Positions 56,880-64,000 of a stretch of DNA of 64,000 nucleotides are shown here, in pieces (the first letter of the stretch is position 1; each line of letters starts with the position of its first letter). The translations under genes were made by a program, and so were the position numbers. The notes beneath the pieces are model-generated. The model saw only the letters and a list, made by a program, of their open reading frames with translations, ran no database searches and was not told where the DNA came from. Origin of the DNA: CAVTOO01 sp963736355 (GTDB lineage Bacteria > Pseudomonadota > Alphaproteobacteria > Rhizobiales > Xanthobacteraceae); contig CAVTOO010000004.1 of the NCBI GenBank assembly GCA_963736355.1, positions 124,001-188,000 of the forward strand, given 5' to 3'.

Positions 56880-58163
56880 ATGGGCGAGACCATCGTCGAG
56901 AAAATTCTGGGGCGAACGTCGGGGCGCAAGGTCGTGCCCGGCGATATCGCCGTGTGTCGGCCCGACATGGTCGTGCAGCTCGACATGCCGTATTCCATCG
57001 ACGGCTTCTGGTACCGGCCAAAGCAGGTGTTCGATCCCGAGCGCGTCGCCATCGTGTTCGATCACGCCGTGCCTGCGCCGACCATCAAGGATGCTGCCGG
57101 CATGGCGGAAGGCCGCCGCTTCGCCAAGGAGTTCGGCCTGAAGCATGTGTTCGATGTCGGCCGTCACGGCATTTCGCATGTCATCTCCGCCGAATACGGT
57201 CTGGCACGGCCCGGCGAACTCATCGTCAATTGCGATTCCCACACCTGCGCGTCCGGCGCGCTGAACTGCGCGGGACGCGGCTCCGGTGCGCTTGATGCCT
57301 TGCAGGCGATGACGCAGGGGCTGGTCTGGTATCCCGTTAGCCCGACCGTGCGTTACGAATTCAAGGGTGAACTCAATCCCTTCGTCGCCGGCAAGGATGT
57401 GCTGTTCTACATCGCGCAGACTTATGGGTCGCATGTGAACCAGAACGTCGAATTCGGCGGCAAGGGGTTGCTGGCGCTGCCGATGAACGAGCGGCGTACC
57501 ATCGCCACCATGTGCGCCGAGATCGGCGCGGATTTCGCGGTGTTCGAATACGACGCGATCACGGAAGAGTATCTCAAGGGAAGGCTGGACGAGCCCGCGA
57601 CACCTGTCGCCCCCGATGCTGACGCGACCTATGTCGATGTCCGCACCATCGACCTCTCCGCGCTTGAGCCTTACGTGGTGAAGCCGCATTACGTGCCGGG
57701 CAATGCCGTGCCGGTGTCGCAGTTCAAGCAGACCAAGAAGATCGATCAGGCGTTCGTCGGCTCCTGCGCCAACGGTCTGATTGAAGACATCCGCATCGCC
57801 GCCGCCATCATGCGCGGCCACAAGGTCGCCGACGGCGTGCGCTTTATCGTGACGCCGGGTTCGCAGCTTGTTTATCTGCAGGCGCTGAAAGAGGGGCTCG
57901 TCGAGATCCTTACTGAAGCGGGCGCAGTCGTGACCAATTCCACCTGCGGTCCGTGCATGGGCGTTCACATGGGTATCCTGGCGCCGGGCGAAGTCTGCCT
58001 CACGTCGAGCACGCGCAACTTCAAGGGCCGCATGGGATCGTCCGAGGCCGAAGTCTATCTCGGCGCGTCGGCGACGGTGGCCGCCTCCGCGCTCACCGGC
58101 GTCATTACCGATCCACGGCCCTATGCCGGCACCATGGCCAGCCTTCCGAAGAGGGCAGCATGA
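56880..58163 (+). CDS. leuC: 3-isopropylmalate dehydratase-like large subunit
   Basis: A 427-residue aconitase-family large subunit that holds the 4Fe-4S cluster. The cluster cysteines are in GSCANGLIED and STCGPCMGVHMG. IVNCDSHTCASGALNCAGRG and TSSTRNFKGRMGSSEAEVYL are typical. The size and TCGPCMG motif match the shorter, archaeal/HacA-like subgroup rather than the standard 470-residue bacterial LeuC, so the substrate may differ from isopropylmalate. Its stop overlaps the start of the small subunit gene (ATGA at 58160-58163). Confidence 0.9.
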   Translation: MGETIVEKILGRTSGRKVVPGDIAVCRPDMVVQLDMPYSIDGFWYRPKQVFDPERVAIVFDHAVPAPTIKDAAGMAEGRRFAKEFGLKHVFDVGRHGISHVISAEYGLARPGELIVNCDSHTCASGALNCAGRGSGALDALQAMTQGLVWYPVSPTVRYEFKGELNPFVAGKDVLFYIAQTYGSHVNQNVEFGGKGLLALPMNERRTIATMCAEIGADFAVFEYDAITEEYLKGRLDEPATPVAPDADATYVDVRTIDLSALEPYVVKPHYVPGNAVPVSQFKQTKKIDQAFVGSCANGLIEDIRIAAAIMRGHKVADGVRFIVTPGSQLVYLQALKEGLVEILTEAGAVVTNSTCGPCMGVHMGILAPGEVCLTSSTRNFKGRMGSSEAEVYLGASATVAASALTGVITDPRPYAGTMASLPKRAA

Positions 58164-58688
58164 GCGATCTCGTGCGCGAAGGCCGTGTCTGGACATTCGG
58201 CGACCAGATCAACACCGACGTCATGCTGCCGGGCGCCGTCATCCGCGCCTCGATCGAGGAGCAGCGCAAGCAGTGCTTCGAGGCGATCCGGCCCGGCTGG
58301 TGGAAAGACGTCCGCGAGGGCGACATCATCATTGCCGGCTCCGGTTTCGGCACCGGCTCGGGGCGTCCCGCGCCCGCCGTGCTGCATGCCTGCGGCATCC
58401 GCGCCATTGCCGCCAATTCGGTCAATGCGCTGTTCCTGCGCAATTCCGTCAACTCCTGCGTCCCGGCATTGGAGTTCGCAGGGCTCTCCGAGATGTTCCA
58501 GGAGGGCGACGTCGCGCGGCTGAATTTCACCAGCGGTCAGATCGACAACCTCACGCAGAAAGACCAGCGTGCGCACGCGCCCCTTGCCGCAACTCCTGAT
58601 CGACATCGTCGACAAGGGCGGGCTGATCAACATGCTGGTCGCCGGCGGCTATATCGAGGCGCAGCAATTCGTCGCCAAGAGTTCTTAA
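58160..58688 (+). CDS. leuD: 3-isopropylmalate dehydratase-like small subunit (frame broken)
   Basis: The swivel subunit partners with the upstream large subunit. VWTFGDQINTDVMLPGAV is the N-terminal fingerprint. The active-site loop reads GFGTGSGRPAP, where the usual GSSRE is changed to GSGRP: the Ser and Arg are kept and Glu is lost. One extra base at about 58553 breaks the frame; the true end continues RKTSVRTRPLPQLLIDIVDK and stops at 58686-58688. The length of 529 bases is 176 codons plus one. The corrected length is about 175 residues. Confidence 0.87.
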
Positions 58689-58791
58689 GCCTGCGACAAA
58701 GTCGAAGATCATTCGGAATTGGGTTGACTTCGGTTTTCGCCAGCCCCTAGATATCCCAAAAACACCCATACATAATCCAGGGCAGGAAACG

Positions 58792-59625
58792 ATGGCCGTT
58801 GCAGGCGCACAAGTTCAGGCATCCCCGCCGCCGAACGTTCCGGCGGTCTCATTCGAAGATGTCACCATCCGTTTTGAAACGCCCACAGGCGGCGTGCACA
58901 CCGCTGCCGAACGCATCACGCTGGATTTCAAGCAGGGCGAATTCGTCGCCATCGTCGGCCCGTCGGGCTGCGGAAAATCGACGCTGCTCAATGCGGCGGC
59001 TGGCTTGTTGTTTCCGCCCGAAGGCACCGTCCGCATTTTTGGCGAGGAACTCGGCGGCATCAATCCCGATGCGACCTACATGTTTCAGGGCGATGCGCTG
59101 CTGCCCTGGAGCACGGTCATCGACAATGTTTGCCTGGGGTTGAGTTTCCGTGGCGTCGACCCCAAAGAGGCGCGCGAACTCGGAATGCAATGGATCGACC
59201 GCGTCGGTCTGACGGGCTTCGAAAATCATTTCCCGCATCAATTGTCAGGCGGCATGCGCAAGCGCGTCGCCGTCGCGCAGAGCTGGATCGTCAATCCGCA
59301 AATTCTTCTGATGGACGAGCCGTTCGGCGCGCTCGACATCCAGACGCGTCAGAACATGGAAAACGAGCTTCTGACACTGTGGCAGCAGAACAAGCGCACA
59401 GTGCTGTTCGTGACCCACGATCTCGAGGAAGCGATCGCGCTGTCCGACAAGGTGGTCGTGCTCACGGCCGGACCGGCGCAGCTCAAGGGCATCTACAATG
59501 TCGATCTGCCGCGTCCGCGCGACGTCGTCGAAATTCGCATGAGCCCGGAGTTCAACACGCTCTACAAGCAGATCTGGGCCGATCTGCGCGACGAAGTGAA
59601 ACGCTCCTACGAGCGCAACAAGTAA
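58792..59625 (+). CDS. NitT/TauT-type ABC transporter ATPase
   Basis: A 277-residue ATPase of the nitrate/sulfonate/taurine group. Walker A is IVGPSGCGKSTLLNAA, the Q-loop FQGDALLPW, the signature LSGGMRKRVAVAQSW, Walker B ILLMDEPFGALD and the H-loop VTHDLEE. It follows the leuC-leuD-like genes by about 100 bases on the same strand. Its permease gene is convergent and meets it tail to tail 10 bases on. The binding protein is further away at 62051. The grouping suggests one importer from dispersed genes. Confidence 0.92.
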   Translation: MAVAGAQVQASPPPNVPAVSFEDVTIRFETPTGGVHTAAERITLDFKQGEFVAIVGPSGCGKSTLLNAAAGLLFPPEGTVRIFGEELGGINPDATYMFQGDALLPWSTVIDNVCLGLSFRGVDPKEARELGMQWIDRVGLTGFENHFPHQLSGGMRKRVAVAQSWIVNPQILLMDEPFGALDIQTRQNMENELLTLWQQNKRTVLFVTHDLEEAIALSDKVVVLTAGPAQLKGIYNVDLPRPRDVVEIRMSPEFNTLYKQIWADLRDEVKRSYERNK

Positions 59626-59635
59626 CGGCGTCGCG

Positions 59636-60484
59636 TCAGTTCTTCGGCCGCCACCGCAACAGGTGGCTTTCCAGCCGCGTGATCAGGACGTCGATTATCA
59701 GGACGACCGTAGAGGTGATGAGCAGTCCGGCCATCACGCCCGTGGTATCGAACAATCCTTGCGAGTTCTGGATCAGGTAGCCCATGCCGCGGGCCGAGCC
59801 CATGTATTCACCGACCACGGCGGCGACGAGCGCGAAACCGACCGACGTGTGCAGGCTCGAGAAGATCCACGACATCGCCGACGGGATATAGACATAGCGC
59901 AGCAACTGCCGGTCATTGGCCTGCAGCATGCGCGCATTGTTCAGGACGTTGGTATCGACTTCGCGCACGCCCTGGAAGGTGTTGAAGAACACCACGAAGA
60001 ACACCAGCGAGGCGGCGAGCGCCACCTTGGACGCAATGCCGAGGCCGAACCACAAAAGGAAGATCGGCGCGAGAATCACGCGGGGCAGCGCATTGAGGAT
60101 GCGGATGTAGGGATCGAACACGGCGGCGAGCAGTTCGATGCGCGCGAACGCCATGCCGGCGACGACGCCGCCGAAGGTCCCGATCAGAAACCCGAGTGTG
60201 GCTTCCGTCATCGTGGTGACCAGATGATGCCAGACAGTGCCCTCGATCAGCCACTTCCACGCACGCGCAACGATGTGTGAGGGCTGGCTGAAGAAGAACG
60301 GGTCGGCGAAGCGGGTGTAGACTGCGAGTTCCCAGCCGCCGACGATGACGATGAACGTGATCAGCTGCAGAACGCGGATCAGGACCGGGTTGGCATGCGA
60401 GCGCGTTCGGGCGACGCCGAGATTTTGCTTGGTTTCGGCTCCGCTGCTCGCGGCGGCGCTGCGGCCTTCGGCGATGGCGCTCAT
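59636..60484 (-). CDS. NitT/TauT-type ABC permease
   Basis: A 282-residue inner-membrane permease with about six helices. The N-terminal 40 residues are Ser, Ala and Glu rich. The EAA-type loop ARMLQANDRQLLRYVYIPSA and AVVGEYMGSARGMGYLIQNS are characteristic of SsuC/TauC-type permeases. The ATG at 60484 has GGAGAG upstream. It converges on the ATPase gene and is divergent from the FMN enzyme. The binding protein at 62051 is the probable partner. Confidence 0.9.
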   Translation of the reverse strand: MSAIAEGRSAAASSGAETKQNLGVARTRSHANPVLIRVLQLITFIVIVGGWELAVYTRFADPFFFSQPSHIVARAWKWLIEGTVWHHLVTTMTEATLGFLIGTFGGVVAGMAFARIELLAAVFDPYIRILNALPRVILAPIFLLWFGLGIASKVALAASLVFFVVFFNTFQGVREVDTNVLNNARMLQANDRQLLRYVYIPSAMSWIFSSLHTSVGFALVAAVVGEYMGSARGMGYLIQNSQGLFDTTGVMAGLLITSTVVLIIDVLITRLESHLLRWRPKN

Positions 60485-60774
60485 ATTGCTCTCCGTAACT
60501 GGCGATCGTCCCTCAACGCCATGCGCCGCCCGATCTCTGCCGGTCGTGGCGCGTGCCGCATGGCTTAAGTAGAATTGCACGGCGCTGGAAGTCAACGGTC
60601 AGAGTCGACGCAGTTTCGATTTTGTCGGCTGCTTTGCCAGCTAAAAGTCGGTTTTATTGTCCAAATTATCTCCGAATGAAGTTCGGGTTTCAGCGGCCTT
60701 GGCTTGACCGCCGCGGTTCGCGCATGCGACATTTTTCAAAACAAGAACAACATCGCGGAGGAAGTGCGTCGCCG

Positions 60775-61989
60775 ATGGATCGCCTGTCCCGTTGCTTCAA
60801 CATTGCCGATCTGCGGACGCTTGCACAACGCCGGCTGCCGAAGGGTCTGTTTGAGTTCATCGACCGAGGCAGCGAAAGCGAAGTCGCGCTCAAGGCCAAT
60901 CGCGACGCTTTCGACCGACTGATGCTGGACACGAAGTTCATGGTCGATCTGTCGAAGCGCGATCTCGGCACGGATCTGTTTGGCAAACGCTCCAATTTGC
61001 CCTTGGCGATTGCACCGACGGGGTTGGCGGGCGTGTGCTGGCGCGAAGGCGAGGTCGGTCTCGCCAAGGCGGCCGCCAAGGCAGGCATTCCCTTCACGTT
61101 GGCGATGGGCTCGATCTCCTCGATGGAGACGATCGCGCGCCAGGTCGATGGCCGGCTGTGGTTTCAGGTTTATATGTGGAAGGAAACCCAGCACAACTTC
61201 GACATGATCCGCCGTGCGCGTGAACTGCCTTACGAAGCGCTGGTCATCACCATCAATTCGGCGTTGGGGCGCACCCGCGAGCACAATGATCGCAATGGCT
61301 TCATGCTGCCGTTCCGCCCGAATGTGCGCGGCATGACTCACTTCGCGATGAAGCCTGGCTGGCTCGCGCGCGTAATGCTGCCTTATGCGCTGCGGGGCCA
61401 ATTGCCGCGGCACGAAAACTATCCGCCGCAATATCAGCAGACGTTTCGGCTGCGCGCCGGCGGCGGCGAGCCGCAGCGCTTTGAGGCGATGACCTGGGAC
61501 GATGTCGCACGCATTCGGGATGCATGGCCGCGGAAGCTCATCATCAAAAGCGTGCTGACGGCACACGACGCAGAGATGGCCGTGAAGCACGGCGCTGACG
61601 GTATCGTGATCTCCAATCACGGCGGCCGTGCGCTCGACAGCGCGCGTCCGACCATCGATGCGCTGCCGGAGATCGCGGCTGCGGTCGGCCACAAAACGAC
61701 GGTGATGCTCGATTCAGGTGTGCGTCGCGGCGCGGATATCGCCAAGGCCGTGGCGCTCGGTGCCAAAACCGTGCTTGTCGGCCGGGCGACACTTTATGGC
61801 GTCGGCGCGGGCGGACAGGCCGGCGCGGAACGCGCCATCGGCATTCTTCGCAATGAGTTCGAGAAGACGATGGGCTATATTGGCTGCCGGACGGTGGCCG
61901 AACTCAACCCTGACACGGTCGTCAGTTCGAGGCGGCCGGATAACGGTGCGGCAGCGCGCTCGACGATTCATGCATCGGCTGCGGAGTAA
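60775..61989 (+). CDS. FMN-dependent 2-hydroxyacid dehydrogenase
   Basis: A 404-residue flavoenzyme of the lactate/glycolate/mandelate oxidase family, which oxidises a 2-hydroxyacid to the 2-oxoacid. The FMN barrel is marked by LPLAIAPTGLAGVCWREGEV, IIKSVLTAHDAEMAVKHGAD, the catalytic His/Arg region VISNHGGRALDSARPT and DSGVRRGADIAKAVALGAKT. The usual active-site Tyr region reads GLFEFIDRGSE, and the usual TVD reads TIN (Asp replaced by Asn). GGAGG lies 14 bases before the ATG at 60775; a longer frame to 60553 has no ribosome site. Substrate is unknown. Confidence 0.88.
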   Translation: MDRLSRCFNIADLRTLAQRRLPKGLFEFIDRGSESEVALKANRDAFDRLMLDTKFMVDLSKRDLGTDLFGKRSNLPLAIAPTGLAGVCWREGEVGLAKAAAKAGIPFTLAMGSISSMETIARQVDGRLWFQVYMWKETQHNFDMIRRARELPYEALVITINSALGRTREHNDRNGFMLPFRPNVRGMTHFAMKPGWLARVMLPYALRGQLPRHENYPPQYQQTFRLRAGGGEPQRFEAMTWDDVARIRDAWPRKLIIKSVLTAHDAEMAVKHGADGIVISNHGGRALDSARPTIDALPEIAAAVGHKTTVMLDSGVRRGADIAKAVALGAKTVLVGRATLYGVGAGGQAGAERAIGILRNEFEKTMGYIGCRTVAELNPDTVVSSRRPDNGAAARSTIHASAAE

Positions 61990-62050
61990 CGACGGCCTAC
62001 AAAAAACAACACAACACGGAAACGCCAACAGGACACCAAGGGAGGATAAC

Positions 62051-63082
62051 ATGACGACAAGACGTGATTTCATGGTCAGGACTGCGGGCCTCGCCGCCGG
62101 TCTCGCCACCACATCGCTTGCGGCGCCCGCGATCGCGCAAGGGCGCATGAAGGTCAGCATGGCCATCGGCGGATTGAACTGGGTGCCTTATGCACCGGTC
62201 ATTCTCGCGCGCGAACTGAAGCTGTTCGAGAAGCACGGCGTCGATCTCACTCTGTCGGACTCCACGACCGGCGGCGCCACCATCAACGCGGTCGTCTCCG
62301 GCTCCGCTGAAGTCGGTTGCGGTTACTTCGATCACACCGCGCAGGTGACCTCGAAGGGCAAAGATGTCATGGGCTTCGTGCTGATGACGGCGACGCCGGC
62401 GATCTCCGGCTTCATTCTGCCGGGGCGCGACAGCATCAAGGAAGCCAAGGACCTCATCGGCAAGAAAGTCTCCGCCGATCCGGGCGGCTCGACGAGCTTC
62501 GTGCTGCGTCACTATCTGCGCAAGAACGGTGTCGATCCCGCCAGTGTCTCGATCGTCGGTACGGGTGCGGCCAACACCACAGTCGTTGCTGCGGGTCAGG
62601 GTCTGATTGATGCGGTCGTGACCGGAGAGCCTGCGACGACCGTCATCGGCAAGCAGCTGACGGGCGTCCGCATGTTGTTCGACACCCGCACGCCGGAAGG
62701 CGCACAGGCGTTGTTTGGCTCCGACTATCCGGCCGCGACGCTCTACGCGCAGAAACCGTGGGTGGACAGCCATCCGAAGGAGGCGCAGGCGCTGACGAAT
62801 GCCATTATCGAGAGCCTGGCGTTCATCGAGAACAACAAGCCGCAGGACATCGTCAACAAGATGCCGCAGGAAATCCAGGGCACCAACAAGGAGCTCTATC
62901 TCGAACTCATGACCAACATGAGCCACATCTTCGCCAAGGGCGGACGGTTCACCGAAGGCGGCGTCAAGACCTGCCTGAGCGTGCTCGGCTCCGGCATTCC
63001 CGAAGTCGCTGCGGCAAACCTCAAGCCGGAGCAGCTCTATACCAACAAGTTCGTGGATGCCGCGCCGAAGGCAAAGGGCTAA
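62051..63082 (+). CDS. Tat-exported NitT/TauT-type binding protein
   Basis: A 343-residue periplasmic binding protein. The signal peptide carries a twin-arginine motif (TTRRDFMVRTAGLAAGLATT) and ends near APAIAQG, so export is probably by the Tat route. The mature part reads MKVSMAIGGLNWVPYAPVIL, then VDLTLSDSTTGGATINAVVS, typical of SsuA/NMT1-like proteins. GGAGG lies seven bases before the ATG. It follows the FMN enzyme by 61 bases and is probably cotranscribed with it, which suggests that its ligand is related to the enzyme's substrate. Confidence 0.9.
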   Translation: MTTRRDFMVRTAGLAAGLATTSLAAPAIAQGRMKVSMAIGGLNWVPYAPVILARELKLFEKHGVDLTLSDSTTGGATINAVVSGSAEVGCGYFDHTAQVTSKGKDVMGFVLMTATPAISGFILPGRDSIKEAKDLIGKKVSADPGGSTSFVLRHYLRKNGVDPASVSIVGTGAANTTVVAAGQGLIDAVVTGEPATTVIGKQLTGVRMLFDTRTPEGAQALFGSDYPAATLYAQKPWVDSHPKEAQALTNAIIESLAFIENNKPQDIVNKMPQEIQGTNKELYLELMTNMSHIFAKGGRFTEGGVKTCLSVLGSGIPEVAAANLKPEQLYTNKFVDAAPKAKG

Positions 63083-63108
63083 GCAGAAGCCTTGTTCGCG
63101 ACAAATAC

Positions 63109-63139
63109 AAACGCCCGGGTTTCTCGCCCGGGCGTTTTT
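63109..63139. terminator. Terminator after the binding protein gene
   Basis: AAACGCCCGGG and CCCGGGCGTTT form an 11-base stem with a TTTCTCG loop, followed by TTC. The U-tract is good on the plus strand and the mirrored A/T composition suggests it may also serve the convergent hydrolase gene. Confidence 0.88.
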
Positions 63140-63169
63140 CTTTAAGTGCAACTTGGAAGGTCGGCAGTT

Positions 63170-63901
63170 CTATTCAAGCTCGGAAATCGCATCCAGCATC
63201 ACGGCGAGCATCTCCGGTTCCGAGAAAAATGGCGAGTGGCCGGTCGGCAGTGACAACACTTTCTCGCACCCGCCATGCTCGGCGACAGCCTTGCGGCGCT
63301 CGGGTGTCATGGCGTTGTCCTTCTCACAGGCAATGAAGATACGTGGGACCGAACCGAAGCGAGCGTCGGTCAGGTGAACCGGTGTAATGCGCGGCGCGTT
63401 CACCTGCGGCTTGAGGCGGGGCAGGGCGAAGGCGATATCTTCTTCGGAGCAGTCATTATAGAAGCGTGCGACGCATTCTTCCTTCGGCGGCACAGGTTGC
63501 GTAAGGCCCTTCCAGCCATCCTCGAATGTCGGCGTGCCGGGCGGAACAGTGCTGGTCTCGCGAACGGAAGACAGTAGCGACTGGCCGTCGCTTGGAACGA
63601 AGCCGGCCAGATAGATCAGGCGTTTAATCCGCTCGGGGTGACGCTCCGCCGCCAGCGAGATCGACATGCCGCCGAGGCTGTGCCCGACCAGAATCACGGG
63701 CTCGTCGGCGGTTTCGAGCGCGCCGCAGATTTTCTGCGCATAGCATTCCATCGTGATCTGGTCGTGCGGGGTCATGTCCGCGCCGTTGCCCGGCATGTCG
63801 AGCGCGACAGCGCCGTGGCCGCGCTCCGACAGGAGCGGGCCAACCTTGGCCCAGCACCATGCGCCGTGGAATCCGCCGTGAACCAGAACAAAATTCGCCA
63901 T
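63170..63901 (-). CDS. Alpha/beta hydrolase
   Basis: A 243-residue soluble hydrolase of the methyl-salicylate esterase/hydroxynitrile lyase group. The oxyanion start is VLVHGGFHGAWCWAKV, the nucleophile elbow is LVGHSLGGMS, the acid lies in FIACEKDNAMTP and the catalytic His in PTGHSPFFSEPEML. Family members hydrolyse small esters or lactones. The product converges on the ABC binding protein gene. Substrate is unknown. The ATG at 63901 is the only sensible start. Confidence 0.92.
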   Translation of the reverse strand: MANFVLVHGGFHGAWCWAKVGPLLSERGHGAVALDMPGNGADMTPHDQITMECYAQKICGALETADEPVILVGHSLGGMSISLAAERHPERIKRLIYLAGFVPSDGQSLLSSVRETSTVPPGTPTFEDGWKGLTQPVPPKEECVARFYNDCSEEDIAFALPRLKPQVNAPRITPVHLTDARFGSVPRIFIACEKDNAMTPERRKAVAEHGGCEKVLSLPTGHSPFFSEPEMLAVMLDAISELE

Positions 63902-63931
63902 TGAAATACTCCAGGTCGTGTCGGCGTTGTC

Positions 63932-64000
63932 TTATCGTCCTTCCGTCACCGACCGCAAGAACTGCGCACGCTGGATCGCGCCCGTCATCATGAAAGCCTG
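63932..64000 (-). CDS. 3' end of an unidentified gene
   Basis: On the minus strand the frame entering from the window edge reads QAFMMTGAIQRAQFLRSVTE and stops with TAA at 63932-63934. The 22 residues are not enough to assign a family. It could also be chance, as a short open frame of this size is common in GC-rich DNA. Its stop lies 31 bases before the hydrolase start on the same strand. Confidence 0.35.
   Translation of the reverse strand, partial: QAFMMTGAIQRAQFLRSVTEGR

Overview
The window looks like a chromosomal segment of a GC-rich alphaproteobacterium of the Hyphomicrobiales (Rhizobiales), probably close to the Bradyrhizobium, Rhodopseudomonas or Pseudolabrys groups. Supporting signs are the order aa3-oxidase small subunit IV - pntA1 - pntA2 - pntB, a trxB/LysR/Lrp neighbourhood, carA and carB as separate loci with greA beside carB, a tRNA-His with A73 and no G-1, a phasin gene, an Irr-type palindrome, and a 45-base palindromic repeat of the rhizobial kind. 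No phage, transposase, CRISPR array or plasmid function was seen; it reads as ordinary core and accessory chromosome.

Layout. 0-9 kb: end of a XRE regulator, a hypothetical gene, an M3 oligoendopeptidase, the transhydrogenase operon, two hypothetical genes, rpsU, purK and purE. 9-19 kb: a small diguanylate cyclase with a very basic tail, two YdcH-like small proteins, an LhgO-like FAD enzyme, a membrane PAS-GGDEF-EAL protein, an SDR, a glutamine amidotransferase, glpD and a lone receiver protein. 19-29 kb: a polyamine-type ABC transporter without binding protein, an AsmA-like protein, a 3-oxoacid CoA-transferase pair, and an Fe(III) binding protein plus permease without ATPase. 29-39 kb: a PdhS/PleC-like kinase, a phasin, tRNA-His, LysR, trxB, Lrp, a TauE-like carrier, an orphan TctC-type binding protein, DoxX and a small membrane protein. 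39-51 kb: greA, carB, a methyltransferase, dps, carA, a YqeY protein, a P1B-5 metal ATPase with a C-terminal hemerythrin domain, an acyl-CoA synthetase and an ArsR/SRPBCC pair. 51-64 kb: a fused indolepyruvate ferredoxin oxidoreductase, a LeuB/LeuC/LeuD-like set, a NitT/TauT-type ABC importer in dispersed pieces, an FMN 2-hydroxyacid dehydrogenase and an alpha/beta hydrolase.

Two themes stand out. First, at least eight genes, including carA and carB, carry single-base insertions that break the frame; about sixteen extra bases can be located, about nine of them in the indolepyruvate oxidoreductase. An insertion-only pattern in essential genes points to residual sequencing error rather than gene decay, so these genes are annotated as full-length with the break marked. 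Second, 52-63 kb groups enzymes that could form a route for uptake and breakdown of a hydroxy or oxo acid; this is inference from gene content and residue differences, and the substrate is unknown. Iron and oxygen control is suggested by an Irr-like box upstream of fbpA and FixK/Fnr-like boxes near fbpA and the P1B-5 ATPase.
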